64,000 bases of DNA. Source: DASWLF01 sp963768765 (GTDB lineage: Bacteria > Desulfobacterota > Desulfobaccia > Desulfobaccales > 0-14-0-80-60-11). Below the pieces are notes generated by a model. The model worked only from the letters and a program-made list of their open reading frames with translations, searched no databases and had not been told where the DNA came from. Where the stretch lies: assembly GCA_963768765.1 (NCBI GenBank), contig CAVYJK010000031.1, positions 124,001 through 188,000 on the forward strand, read 5' to 3'. Shown here one piece after another: positions 26,937 through 35,029 of the stretch. Made by a program: the position numbers and the translations under genes. Position 1 is the first letter of the stretch; each line of letters opens with the position of its first letter.

Positions 26937-26990
26937 AGATGCTAACCGTGATTACCCCGGTAAATCTCAAAATATCTCGATACCGAACTG

Positions 26991-27884
26991 CTAAGATAAT
27001 TCCTCTCCCGTCAGGACCTTGAGGGCCTGAAGATAGCGGGACCGGGTGTTGGCGATGACTTCCGGGGGGAGCGGCGGCGGCGGCGGCTTTTTGTTCCAGC
27101 CCAGGGACTCCAGGTAGTCCCGGAGGTACTGCTTATCAAAGCTCTTCTGGGGCCCCCCGGGGCGGTAGTCCTCCCGGGGCCAGAAGCGGGAGGAGTCCGG
27201 CGTCAGGATCTCGTCGATGAGCAGCAGTTGCCCGTCCGCCAGGCCGAACTCGAACTTGGTGTCCGCGATGATGATACCCCGGGGCTCGGCCCACTCCAGG
27301 GCCCGGCGGTACAGGGCCAGGCTGAGGTCCCGTACCCGGGAGGCCAGGTCCGGCCCCACGGTGGCGGCCATCCGGGCGAAAGAGATATTTTCGTCGTGGG
27401 TCCCCAGCTCGGCCTTGGTGGAAGGGGTGAAGACGGGCTCCGGCAATAGGGCCGACTCCACCAGGCCGGCAGGGAGCGAAAGCCCCCCGATGGCCCCTGT
27501 TTCCTGGTACTCCACCCAGCCAGAACCTGACACAAAACCCCGGACGATGCATTCCACCGGCAGGGGCTTACACTTCCTCACCAGCATGGTGCGGTCTTTG
27601 AGGAGGTCCCGGTAGGGAGCGCAGGCCGGCGGAAAATCCTCCACGTTGAGGGAAATCACGTGGTTGGGGGTGAGGTCGGCGAGGTGCCGGAACCAGAAGG
27701 CGGACAGCCTGGTGAGGATGCGGCCCTTATCGGGGATGGGCTCGTTCATCACCACGTCGAAGGCGGAGATGCGGTCCGAGGCCACCAGCAGGAGCTGGTC
27801 CCCCAGGTCGTAGATGTCGCGCACCTTGCCCTGGTGACGCGGGCCCAGCCCGGAAAGGGAGGTGGTCATCACCGCGGCCGTCAT
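26991..27884 (-). CDS. purC: SAICAR synthetase
   Basis: Phosphoribosylaminoimidazole-succinocarboxamide synthase joins aspartate to CAIR in purine synthesis. HQGKVRDIYDLGDQLLLVASDRISAFDVVM near the start and EFGLADGQLLLIDEILTPDSSRFWP are the two family signatures. The 297-residue length is that of the longer, yeast-like PurC. The start ATG overlaps the stop of the upstream pseudokinase gene by four bases (ATGA), so the two are translated together. purM is 25 kb away. Confidence 0.93.
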   Translation of the reverse strand: MTAAVMTTSLSGLGPRHQGKVRDIYDLGDQLLLVASDRISAFDVVMNEPIPDKGRILTRLSAFWFRHLADLTPNHVISLNVEDFPPACAPYRDLLKDRTMLVRKCKPLPVECIVRGFVSGSGWVEYQETGAIGGLSLPAGLVESALLPEPVFTPSTKAELGTHDENISFARMAATVGPDLASRVRDLSLALYRRALEWAEPRGIIIADTKFEFGLADGQLLLIDEILTPDSSRFWPREDYRPGGPQKSFDKQYLRDYLESLGWNKKPPPPPLPPEVIANTRSRYLQALKVLTGEELS

Positions 27885-29467
27885 CTGGCCGGCCCCCGGG
27901 TGGGGGTGGAGTTGGTTTTCTTGGCGGTTTTCTTGGTGGCTTTCTTAGGGGTTTTATCGGCTATTTTCATGACCCTGGGGGTGATCTTCTCCTGTTCTTT
28001 GAGGGCGCGGGCCAGGTCTTCCGCGGCTTTGGCGCCGGTGACGGGACCCACCTGCACCTGGTACAGGGTTTTGCCGCCGGTGGTGCGGCTGACGATTTTA
28101 GCGCGGTAATTACGGGCCTTAAGCTTTTTTAGCAAAGCCTGGGCCTGCTTCTGGTTGGCGTAAGTGGCCGCCACCAGCATATAGCGCTCCTGGGCCGCAG
28201 CCTTGGCTTCAGGCGGAGTGGCGCCGGCCGCGGCCGGCGGGGTCTGCCCGGCGGCAGGTTTGGTCAGATGGGCCGCCGGTTTCGAGGGCGCGGCCTCTTG
28301 GCCTTCCACCAGGGGCGGGCCGCCGCCCAAGGCAGGCAGCTGGGCGGGACCGGTCCCGGGAGCCAGCGCCGCCATGGGGGCCGGTGCCGCAGGTGTCTTT
28401 GCGGCCCGGCGGGCCGTTTTCAGCCCTCCAATGATGACGGCGATGATGAGGACAGCCAGGCCCACCCCCAACCAGAGGCGGCGGGGGGCCGCTTGCAGGG
28501 TCTGCCAGGAGGCCTGGGCCCCCTCCCCCACCTTCTTCAGGGGTTTGCCGGCGGCCCGCAGCTTTCCCAGGAGGACCCCGGCCTGGGTCGCGGCCTGCCG
28601 CACCCGGCGAGGTCGCTCCTTCCAGGGGGCCAACGTGTCCCGGCGCCCCGGGTGCATCTGCTCCCGGACCTGGCGGAGCTGGGTCAAAAAGGCCTCCGCG
28701 TCGGCAAAGCGCTCCTCGGGGTCCACCGCCAGGCACTGCAGCAAGAAATTCTGCAGGGGCAGAGGAATCTCTTCCAGGTCAGCCGGCAGGGTTTCCACCC
28801 GGTAGGGAAAGGGCTCGTCAAAGGTCAAGGGATAGGGCAGGCTGCCGGCCACCAGGCGAAAGCCCAGGACCCCCAGAGAGAAAACGTTGCTGGCGGCAGT
28901 GGGGGCCTCCCCGTGGATGACTTCCGGGGCATCGTAAGCCTTGAGCTCCAGGTGCATCACCTGGTCGCCGTCGGCCGGCGGAAAGGCAAAGTTGGCCAGC
29001 CTGACTTCTTCCCCTTTAAGCAGGAGGTGTAGCGGGCTGAGGGAGCGATGGGCCACCCCCAGCCGATGGGCCAGGGCCAGGGCCCGGCCGGTTTGCTCCA
29101 GCAGCTGCAGGGCCTGGGGCAGACCGAGGCGATGCTGCCGGGTCAGCTGGGCCAGCAGGCTCTCTCCCATGAAAGGCTCTTGCACCAGGTAAAGGACCTC
29201 CTCGGTCTTGCCCAGGTAAAAGACCCCCAGGATCTGGGGATGGCGCAGCTTCAGGGCCTGGACGGCCTCTTGCGCAAAGAGCTTCTGGGCTGCAGCCCAC
29301 TCCGGCGCGTCCCGGCGGATAAGCTTGAGGCCCACTGCCGTTTCCAGGAGTTGGTCCTGGGCCAGCCACACCTCCCCCCAGGGCTCTTCCCGGAGCTTCT
29401 GCAAGAGCGCGTATCTCTGGCCAATCACCTCGCCGCCATCGGGATCATCAGGCCGGTAAGTGCTCAT
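27881..29467 (-). CDS. Membrane pseudokinase with C-terminal SPOR domain
   Basis: A 528-residue protein with a Ser/Thr-kinase-like domain (about 15-270), one membrane helix (about 335-355, LWLGVGLAVLIIAVIIGG), a Pro/Ala-rich linker, and a SPOR domain (about 430-500, ERYMLVAATYANQKQAQALLKKL). The ATP Lys is kept in VGLKLIR. The catalytic HRDxxxxN is replaced by HRSLSPLHLLL, and DFG by NFAF, so phosphotransfer is unlikely. SPOR domains bind denuded peptidoglycan glycans at division septa, placing that end in the periplasm. The C-terminus ends in a Lys-rich tail. Coupling to purC is by overlap; a functional link is not evident. Confidence 0.8.
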   Translation of the reverse strand: MSTYRPDDPDGGEVIGQRYALLQKLREEPWGEVWLAQDQLLETAVGLKLIRRDAPEWAAAQKLFAQEAVQALKLRHPQILGVFYLGKTEEVLYLVQEPFMGESLLAQLTRQHRLGLPQALQLLEQTGRALALAHRLGVAHRSLSPLHLLLKGEEVRLANFAFPPADGDQVMHLELKAYDAPEVIHGEAPTAASNVFSLGVLGFRLVAGSLPYPLTFDEPFPYRVETLPADLEEIPLPLQNFLLQCLAVDPEERFADAEAFLTQLRQVREQMHPGRRDTLAPWKERPRRVRQAATQAGVLLGKLRAAGKPLKKVGEGAQASWQTLQAAPRRLWLGVGLAVLIIAVIIGGLKTARRAAKTPAAPAPMAALAPGTGPAQLPALGGGPPLVEGQEAAPSKPAAHLTKPAAGQTPPAAAGATPPEAKAAAQERYMLVAATYANQKQAQALLKKLKARNYRAKIVSRTTGGKTLYQVQVGPVTGAKAAEDLARALKEQEKITPRVMKIADKTPKKATKKTAKKTNSTPTRGPAR

Positions 29468-29576
29468 GGGATGCCTGCCCTGCCTTTTAAATCAGCCTTT
29501 TTTTGGGTCAACATAGCACAAAAGCGGCGGACAAAAAAGCCCTTTTGGAGCCTGGGGGTAGGAGGCGGCCAGGGCC

Positions 29577-30269
29577 TTGGGCCGCCAGCCCTGCCGAATA
29601 GCATTGAAAGCTCTCGATTATTCTGGTAGGTTTTGTCAAACCTTCCGGGTTACCGGCTTAAGCGAGATCTCCTTGGCCAATCTGATCACCCTGGCGCGGC
29701 TGCCGCTGCTGCTGCTCTTAGTAGGCCTGCTGTTTGTGCCTTCCTTCCCCGCGGCTTTGCTGGGGGTGGGGCTGCTGGTGGTGCTTTACCTGCTGGACTG
29801 GTTTGACGGTTATATCGCCCGGCTGCGCAACGAAGTCACCGAAATGGGGGCGGTTCTGGACGTGGCCCTGGACCGGGCGGTGGAAAATATCCTGTGGATC
29901 ACCTTCATGTACATCGGCATGGTGCCCTTGTGGGTCCCCATCGTCTTTTTGATCCGCTCCTTCATTGTGGATGGCGTGCGGGGAGTGGCGCTGGCCCAGG
30001 GAAAATCGGGGTTCGGCATGATGCATACTCCCTTGGGCCGTTTCCTGGTGGCCTCCCGGTTCATGCGGGCCTTCTACGGGCTGGCCAAGGCCGTGGTTTT
30101 CGGTTGTCTCTACTTGACCCACGCCCTGGCCATTAAAGACCCAGATGTGTTGGCGACCTTGCATCCCCTGAATCAAGGCCTTATCTTCCTGGCAGTGGGC
30201 CTCTGCGTGCTGCGGGGCATTCCCGTGGTCCTGGATGGCCGCATCTACTTTTCTCCAAAAAAACTTTAA
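29577..30269 (+). CDS. CDP-alcohol phosphatidyltransferase family protein
   Basis: An inner-membrane enzyme transferring a phosphatidyl group from CDP-diacylglycerol to an alcohol. The signature is complete in DWFDGYIARLRNEVTEMG followed by AVLDVALD. Five to six membrane segments are visible. The TTG start is uncertain: SLANLITLARL, the usual beginning, is about 32 residues in, and another TTG lies there. It differs from the pgsA gene at 4.5 kb and may make phosphatidylserine, an inositol-type lipid or another head group. HAD hydrolase follows. Confidence 0.75.
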   Translation: MGRQPCRIALKALDYSGRFCQTFRVTGLSEISLANLITLARLPLLLLLVGLLFVPSFPAALLGVGLLVVLYLLDWFDGYIARLRNEVTEMGAVLDVALDRAVENILWITFMYIGMVPLWVPIVFLIRSFIVDGVRGVALAQGKSGFGMMHTPLGRFLVASRFMRAFYGLAKAVVFGCLYLTHALAIKDPDVLATLHPLNQGLIFLAVGLCVLRGIPVVLDGRIYFSPKKL

Positions 30270-30313
30270 AAAAACCTGTCTTCTAGGGATATAATTCCGC
30301 CCAGGGGACGCAT

Positions 30314-30946
30314 ATGAACCGCGTGGCCGCCATTTTCGACGTGGATCAGACTCTGGTTCAGGGTCACACGGAGCGGCTTTTTTTCCGGTACTTGATCCGG
30401 CAGGGACTGCTCAGCATATCCCAGGCTCTGAACTACCTGGGCCACCTGGCCTGGAACCCCCAGGAGCGGTTCCAGGACAAGGGCTACCTGGAGGGGCTGG
30501 ACGTGGAGGAAGTCATGCGCCTGGCCAGGCAGTGCTACCAGGAGGAGATTTCCCCCCGGGTGAGTTTGCAGGGATTGGACTGCGTCCTGGAGCATCAGTC
30601 CCTGGGACACGCCGTGGCCCTGCTCACCGGCTCCCTGTCCTTCCTGCTGCTGCCCCTCAAGGAAGAACTGGGGGCCGACTGGCTCATCGCCACCGAAGTC
30701 ACCCGGAAAAACAGCAAATTCACCGGGGAGATCACCGGTCTCCATCCCCGGGGGAAAAACAAACTGCTCCTGCTCAAGGAGCTGTCCCGGGCCCAGGGGT
30801 TGGATCTGTCCCAATCCTTTGCCTACGGAGACCATATCCAGGATTTATACATCTTCCGCCACATCGGGCATCCGGTGGCGGTGAACCCTTCCTGGCGCCT
30901 GAAGCGCCTGGCCCGCAGACACCGTTGGCCCATTCGGTATTTTTGA
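30314..30946 (+). CDS. HAD-IB family phosphatase
   Basis: A HAD-superfamily hydrolase with the nucleophile motif AIFDVDQTLV at residues 6-15, motif II Ser/Thr in ALLTGSLSF, a later Lys (RKNSKFTG) and motif III AYGDHIQD. The helical cap between motifs I and II and the 210-residue length place it in the HAD-IB (SerB-like) group, close to proteins that act on phospholipid or phosphoserine substrates. Position after a CDP-alcohol transferase hints at lipid phosphate hydrolysis; this is inference. ATG follows AGGGGA. Confidence 0.78.
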   Translation: MNRVAAIFDVDQTLVQGHTERLFFRYLIRQGLLSISQALNYLGHLAWNPQERFQDKGYLEGLDVEEVMRLARQCYQEEISPRVSLQGLDCVLEHQSLGHAVALLTGSLSFLLLPLKEELGADWLIATEVTRKNSKFTGEITGLHPRGKNKLLLLKELSRAQGLDLSQSFAYGDHIQDLYIFRHIGHPVAVNPSWRLKRLARRHRWPIRYF

Positions 30947-31084
30947 GAACCACCCGTATTTTCTTAAAATGGGGAGTGGCACTGGGCCCCGCGGCCCGGC
31001 TTCTCCCCCGGTCTTTTTTCCAACCTGGGGAGATCGGTCGATTGACAGGAAAAGCCTTTTAGAGTAGCAATAAGAAGGGGCGCT

Positions 31085-31294
31085 ATGGATGAAGCTCTGA
31101 TCAAGCAATTGAAAGCCCGGGTGGAAGAAGAACTGCGCCAACGCGAATTGGCCCTGCTGGAGTTTTGGCTGCAGGAACTGAAAAATATTGCCGCCAAACG
31201 CCACAAGGAACTGGCCGGCCTGCAAAGCGACCTGAAAGGTTTTATCATCCGCATGGAGACCCGGCTCCGCACCCTCAAAGGAGGGCCAAGGTAA
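31085..31294 (+). CDS. Small coiled-coil protein upstream of queD
   Basis: A 69-residue, charged, almost fully helical protein (KARVEEELRQRELALLEFWLQELK). AAGAAGGGG precedes the ATG. The stop lies five bases before queD, so the two are co-transcribed. No family recognised; a coiled-coil dimer is likely. Confidence 0.6.
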   Translation: MDEALIKQLKARVEEELRQRELALLEFWLQELKNIAAKRHKELAGLQSDLKGFIIRMETRLRTLKGGPR

Positions 31295-31299
31295 GGGGC

Positions 31300-31671
31300 A
31301 TGTATGAATTAAAGGTCATAACCCAGTTTTCTGCGGCCCACCGCCTGGAAAACTTTTATGGAAAATGCGAAGCCCTGCATGGGCACAACTGGAAGGTGGA
31401 AGTATTTCTGGCCGGGGAGGGCCTGGACAAGGCCGGCTTGCTCATGGATTTCGGCGTGATTAAAGGCAAGACCATGGAAGTGCTGGAGGAGATCGACCAC
31501 AAGTATTTGAACGAGTTGACCCCCTTTAAGCATCAGAATCCTTCCTCGGAAAATCTGGCCCGGTATCTTTTTGAGCGCCTGGGCGCCGGGTTAAACCGCG
31601 AGGGGGTCGCGGTCCGGCGGGTCAATGTGTGGGAGTCCGATACCTCCTGCGCCTCCTATTATCAGGACTGA
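31300..31671 (+). CDS. queD: 6-carboxy-5,6,7,8-tetrahydropterin synthase
   Basis: Converts dihydroneopterin triphosphate to carboxytetrahydropterin, the second step towards preQ0 and queuosine. The 123-residue T-fold enzyme has the zinc His triad in FSAAHRL and LHGHNW, the catalytic Cys in GKCEALHGH, and the C-terminal VNVWESDTSCASYY. Start at ATG 31300 with GGAGG upstream. preQ0-pathway product is also what QueC-like enzymes such as the one at 35-36.4 kb would act on, though the two genes are not adjacent. Confidence 0.92.
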   Translation: MYELKVITQFSAAHRLENFYGKCEALHGHNWKVEVFLAGEGLDKAGLLMDFGVIKGKTMEVLEEIDHKYLNELTPFKHQNPSSENLARYLFERLGAGLNREGVAVRRVNVWESDTSCASYYQD

Positions 31672-31678
31672 CGTCAAC

Positions 31679-32090
31679 TTGACCAGGAAGAGCCGCTTTG
31701 CTTATGTGGCGGGGCTCATTTTGGGGGTAGTAAGCGTCCTGGGGACTCAGAGCAGTTCTCTTTACTGAGCCTCCGGCCACCAGCACCCTGAACATTCCGG
31801 TAAGGGGCGCCCGGCAGAAACCGCCGGTGGGCTTTAGCCACCGGGTGCACGAACAGCGCCAGGTGGCTTGCGTGCGCTGCCATCACGACTACCAGGGCCG
31901 GCGCAACGTCTGGAAGCAAGGGCAACCGGTGAAGAAATGCCAGTCCTGCCACGGACTTAGCCCTCAGGCCCGGCGCCCGGATTTAAAGAATGCCATGCAT
32001 CGCCAGTGCAAAGGCTGCCACTTGCGGTTGCGGCAGCAGGGACGCCGGGCGGGGCCCATCGAGTGCCAGAATTGTCACCGGCAAACCTGA
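31679..32090 (+). CDS. Periplasmic c3-like multihaem cytochrome (frameshifted)
   Basis: A small exported electron carrier. The TTG-initiated N-terminus (TRKSRFAYVAGLILGVVSVLG) is a signal peptide. After a one-base break near 31765 the frame continues EPPATSTLNIPVRGARQKPPVGFSHRVH. Four haem-binding motifs follow: CVRCHH, CQSCH, CKGCH and CQNCH, with extra His for axial ligation (FSH at the start). Size and spacing resemble class III cytochromes of sulfate reducers and relatives. The TGA at the break is not a likely selenocysteine because the frame after it lacks the haem sites. Confidence 0.72.
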
Positions 32091-32220
32091 GCCCACCGGA
32101 GGCGGCAGGCATGACGCTCTGGGGGCAGCGCCTCAATTCTCTTGGCAATCCCCGATCTTTGGTAGATAATCAGACAGGCAATAATGGAGTGGCGGCTGAG
32201 GTTTTCCAGCCCAAGGGGCC

Positions 32221-33387
32221 GTGATCAGAGAGTCTGTCACCAGTTTCATCCGGACTCTGTACCGGGAGCGGGTCTTCATTCTAATCCTGGCGGTGGCCCT
32301 GGTCGTTTTCCTGGGCGCCGTCGGCTTCAGCCTGGCTGAGCCCGGCCAGGGACAATGGTACGATCGGTTTGGCCGGGGCGCCTGGTGGGCCATAGTCACC
32401 CTCACCACCGTGGGTTATGGGGACGTCTACCCTGTAACCTTTTGGGGACGGGCCGTGGGAGTGGTCATTATGCTGGGAGGGGTGGTGACCCTCTCCCTGG
32501 TGACCGCCACCGTGGCTTCCGTCTTCATTGAACGCAAGTTTCGCCGGGAGCGAGGTTTGGAACCGGTCAAAGCCACCCAACAGATTCTGATCCTGGGCTG
32601 GCCCGAAGATGGGGAAGCCCTGCTGGACCAGTTATTTAAACGTCTGCCCCCCGCCATTCCCGTGGTCCTGGTCAACAAGCTCCCACCGGAGCAGAATGAA
32701 GCGCTGCGGGACAAATACCCGGCCCACACCCTTTTTTATCTCCGGGGAGATTACTCCCGGGAAGAAGTCCTGTCCAAAGCCAGCGTTAAGAGCGCCGTCA
32801 AGGCCATTATCCTGGCGGACCGACAACCGGGCGAAACCGCGGCCCAGGTGGACCAGCGCACCCTCTTCACCGCCCTCACCCTCAAGGCCATGCATCCCAA
32901 GATCCGGATCTTAGCGGAGTTGCTCAGGCCGGAGAATCGCTCCTACCTGGAACGGGCCGGCGCCGAGGAAATCCTGATCCGGGGGCAATACGACAGCTCT
33001 TTGATGGCCGGGGCCGTGGTCTCCCCCGGGCTCTTCCGCATCTTTACCACCCTGCTCACCGGGGAAGGCCAGAGTCTTTGGGCCCTGGAAATCCCCAACC
33101 GCTTTCACGGCCGGGCCCTGAAAGAATTGGCGAGCCACCTGCAGGAATACCATCAAGCCGTCCTCATCGCCCTCTATACCGAGGGCCGCTCCCTGAGCCT
33201 GGAGGACTTGCTGTCCGACGAGCCCTCGGCCATTGACGACTTCATTCGGCGCAAGTTCGCCGAGACCAAGATGACCCACCTGCTGGGCCGCACCAAGGTG
33301 GATGTCCAGGTCAACCCGGCCCCGGACCAGATTATGGAGCCACACCAATATGCCGTGGTCATTGCGGCCCAGAGGCCGAATCTCTAA
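32221..33387 (+). CDS. Potassium channel with RCK-like regulatory domains
   Basis: A two-helix K+ channel subunit: membrane helix 1 (about 18-38), selectivity filter TTVGYGDVYP near residue 64, helix 2 (about 78-102), then two Rossmann-like TrkA/RCK domains (QQILILGWPEDGEALLDQLF and EILIRGQYDSSLMAG). QILILGW replaces the usual GxGxxG loop, so nucleotide binding may be altered. It resembles Kch/MthK-type channels in domain order. GTG start. The stop overlaps the start of a cyclic-nucleotide-binding protein by one base, suggesting a split ligand-gated channel. Confidence 0.85.
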   Translation: MIRESVTSFIRTLYRERVFILILAVALVVFLGAVGFSLAEPGQGQWYDRFGRGAWWAIVTLTTVGYGDVYPVTFWGRAVGVVIMLGGVVTLSLVTATVASVFIERKFRRERGLEPVKATQQILILGWPEDGEALLDQLFKRLPPAIPVVLVNKLPPEQNEALRDKYPAHTLFYLRGDYSREEVLSKASVKSAVKAIILADRQPGETAAQVDQRTLFTALTLKAMHPKIRILAELLRPENRSYLERAGAEEILIRGQYDSSLMAGAVVSPGLFRIFTTLLTGEGQSLWALEIPNRFHGRALKELASHLQEYHQAVLIALYTEGRSLSLEDLLSDEPSAIDDFIRRKFAETKMTHLLGRTKVDVQVNPAPDQIMEPHQYAVVIAAQRPNL

Positions 33388-33884
33388 TGGCTGACACTGC
33401 TTTTTTACGGGGAATCAATCTCTTCCAGGATCTGAAGGACGACGAACTGGAGCAGATGCTGGGCCTCACCCAGACCCGGAAATTTCCCGCGGGCGCCGTT
33501 ATCATCCAGGAAGGGGAGACGGGGGACAGCCTGTTCATCATGCTCTCCGGGGAGGTGGAGATTACCAAGCAACTCACCCTGGTACTGGAGGAAGACACTC
33601 CCAAAGAGCGGGTGATGATCCGGCTGAAAGCCGAGGACGGCGTCTATTTCGGCGAGATGACCCTGTTGGAAAACGAAGTCCGGTCGGCCACGGTGACCGC
33701 ACTCACCGATTGCGTCCTGCTGGAACTCCACCAGAAGGATTTCCTGGACTTGATCCACCGGCGGTCCGCCATGGGCGTTAAACTGCTGTTGCGCCTGGCC
33801 CAGGTCCTTTCCGCCCATCTTCGCAAGACCAATCAGGACGTGGTGAAATTGACCACCGCCCTGGCCATCTCCCTGGGGGGATGA
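33387..33884 (+). CDS. Stand-alone cyclic-nucleotide-binding domain protein
   Basis: A 165-residue cytosolic protein that is essentially one cNMP-binding beta-barrel. GETGDSLFIMLSGEVEI and the phosphate cassette YFGEMTLLENEVRSATV are present, with the Glu and Arg that contact the cyclic phosphate. It lacks a CRP-type helix-turn-helix, ending in helices like HLRKTNQDVVKLTTALA. Its start overlaps the channel gene stop, so the likely role is to regulate that channel; this is inference from position. Confidence 0.82.
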   Translation: MADTAFLRGINLFQDLKDDELEQMLGLTQTRKFPAGAVIIQEGETGDSLFIMLSGEVEITKQLTLVLEEDTPKERVMIRLKAEDGVYFGEMTLLENEVRSATVTALTDCVLLELHQKDFLDLIHRRSAMGVKLLLRLAQVLSAHLRKTNQDVVKLTTALAISLGG

Positions 33885-33991
33885 GTTACCGGAGGTTGCC
33901 AGGGTAAGGGGAGCAGGTCCCAGGGCCCCTGACCCTGAGCCCCACGGAGCGATAAACCGGAACCGAACCTCTCATATCGCCGGGATAATTT

Positions 33992-34168
33992 ATGAAATTC
34001 CAAAGGATCCACCCGCGGCACCAAAAATTGATAGCCGCCGTCGCCTGCTTGATTATCCTGGGTTTTGCGGTGTACCTGTTCAGTCACCGCTTACCTTTAC
34101 GCTTAACCGACCGGAGCCGGTCCGAAGATACGGCCGGCTCCCCTGGTCAAAAAGGCTGGTTAAATTAA
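33992..34168 (+). CDS. Small single-pass membrane protein
   Basis: A 58-residue protein with a basic start (MKFQRIHPRHQK), one membrane helix (LIAAVACLIILGFAVYLF) and a short polar tail. It is in the same direction as the channel and yedF genes. No ribosome site beyond a weak GGGATAA is seen, so it is a moderate prediction. Confidence 0.45.
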   Translation: MKFQRIHPRHQKLIAAVACLIILGFAVYLFSHRLPLRLTDRSRSEDTAGSPGQKGWLN

Positions 34169-34247
34169 AATTCGCAACCAAACGAGGCCCTTAAAAGCCT
34201 GAGCCCTCGGTTTGCTGCACAACTTGCTTACCATCGAGGTACCCCCT

Positions 34248-34844
34248 ATGCCGCACATCTTGGACCTTACCGGCCACGCCTGCCCGCTGCCCGTGATTCG
34301 CACCAAGGAAGCCCTGGAAGCCGGTCTTTCCCAGGAGTTGGTGGTAGTGGTGGACAATGAGGCCGCCCGGGACAACGTCACCCGCTTCGCCCAAAGCCGG
34401 GACTGCTCGGTGGCCGTGGCCGCAGTGGAGAATTGCTTTCACCTGACCATCAACCCGCCGGCGGGGAAGCCCGGGGCAAGCTGCGTCTTCCCCACGGCGG
34501 CGGCGGCGCCCCAGACCACCGTGGTGGTCTTCGCCTCCGATCGCATGGGCGAAGGGGACCCGGCCCTGGGGGAAATCCTGATGCGGGCCTTCTTCCAGTC
34601 CCTGGTGCAGATGCCGCTGCCCCAGAAGATGCTCTTTTATAACCGGGGTGTCTTCCTGGCCCTGGATGACTCCCCGGTCCTGCCGGAGCTCAAGGGCCTT
34701 CAGGACCTGGGGGTGGGGCTCCTGGTGTGCGGCACCTGCCTGGATTTTTATAAGGTGCGGGAGCACTTAGCGGTGGGTCAGGTCTCCAATATGTTCACCA
34801 TCCTGGAGACCCAGATGCAGGCCGGCCGCATCATCCAGCCGTGA
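34248..34844 (+). CDS. yedF: Sulfurtransferase-like selenium metabolism protein YedF
   Basis: A two-domain cytosolic protein. The TusA-like N-domain has LTGHACPLPVIRTKEAL with the persulfide Cys, and the C-domain is DsrE-like (VVVFASDRMGEGDPALGEILM, CGTCLDFY with two more Cys). This fusion is linked by genome context to selenium metabolism, which agrees with the selenocysteine-containing selD at 12.2 kb. Start set at the ATG following GAGG rather than a TTG 12 codons upstream. A G-rich repeat begins a few bases after the stop. Confidence 0.85.
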   Translation: MPHILDLTGHACPLPVIRTKEALEAGLSQELVVVVDNEAARDNVTRFAQSRDCSVAVAAVENCFHLTINPPAGKPGASCVFPTAAAAPQTTVVVFASDRMGEGDPALGEILMRAFFQSLVQMPLPQKMLFYNRGVFLALDDSPVLPELKGLQDLGVGLLVCGTCLDFYKVREHLAVGQVSNMFTILETQMQAGRIIQP

Positions 34845-34847
34845 ACG

Positions 34848-34980
34848 ATTGGGGGGAGGGCCAGGGACACTTACAAAAAAGTCCCTGCCCTCCCCCCATA
34901 CCCCCCACCCAACCCGCATAAGGGGGTTGAGAAAGGCGGGGCCAGCGGCCCCGACTTCCTCAACCCATAATTAGAGCAGA
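34848..34980. repeat. G-rich composite palindromic repeat (copy 5)
   Basis: GGGGGGAGGGCCAGGGAC and GTCCCTGCCCTCCCCCC arms, the CCCAACCCGCATAAG linker, then GTTGAGAAAGGCGGGGCC mirrored by GGCCCCGACTTCCTCAAC and TAATTAG. This has the same order and orientation as the copy after dapL and again starts right after a stop codon. Confidence 0.75.
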
Positions 34981-35029
34981 TGTGGACAGGCTTTTTTTCA
35001 TGCCCAGGAATAACATAATCAATGGGTAA

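Noticed and set aside
31679..31800. Selenocysteine UGA in the cytochrome gene
   Set aside because: The frame after the TGA lacks the haem motifs and soon stops; a one-base frameshift explains it better.
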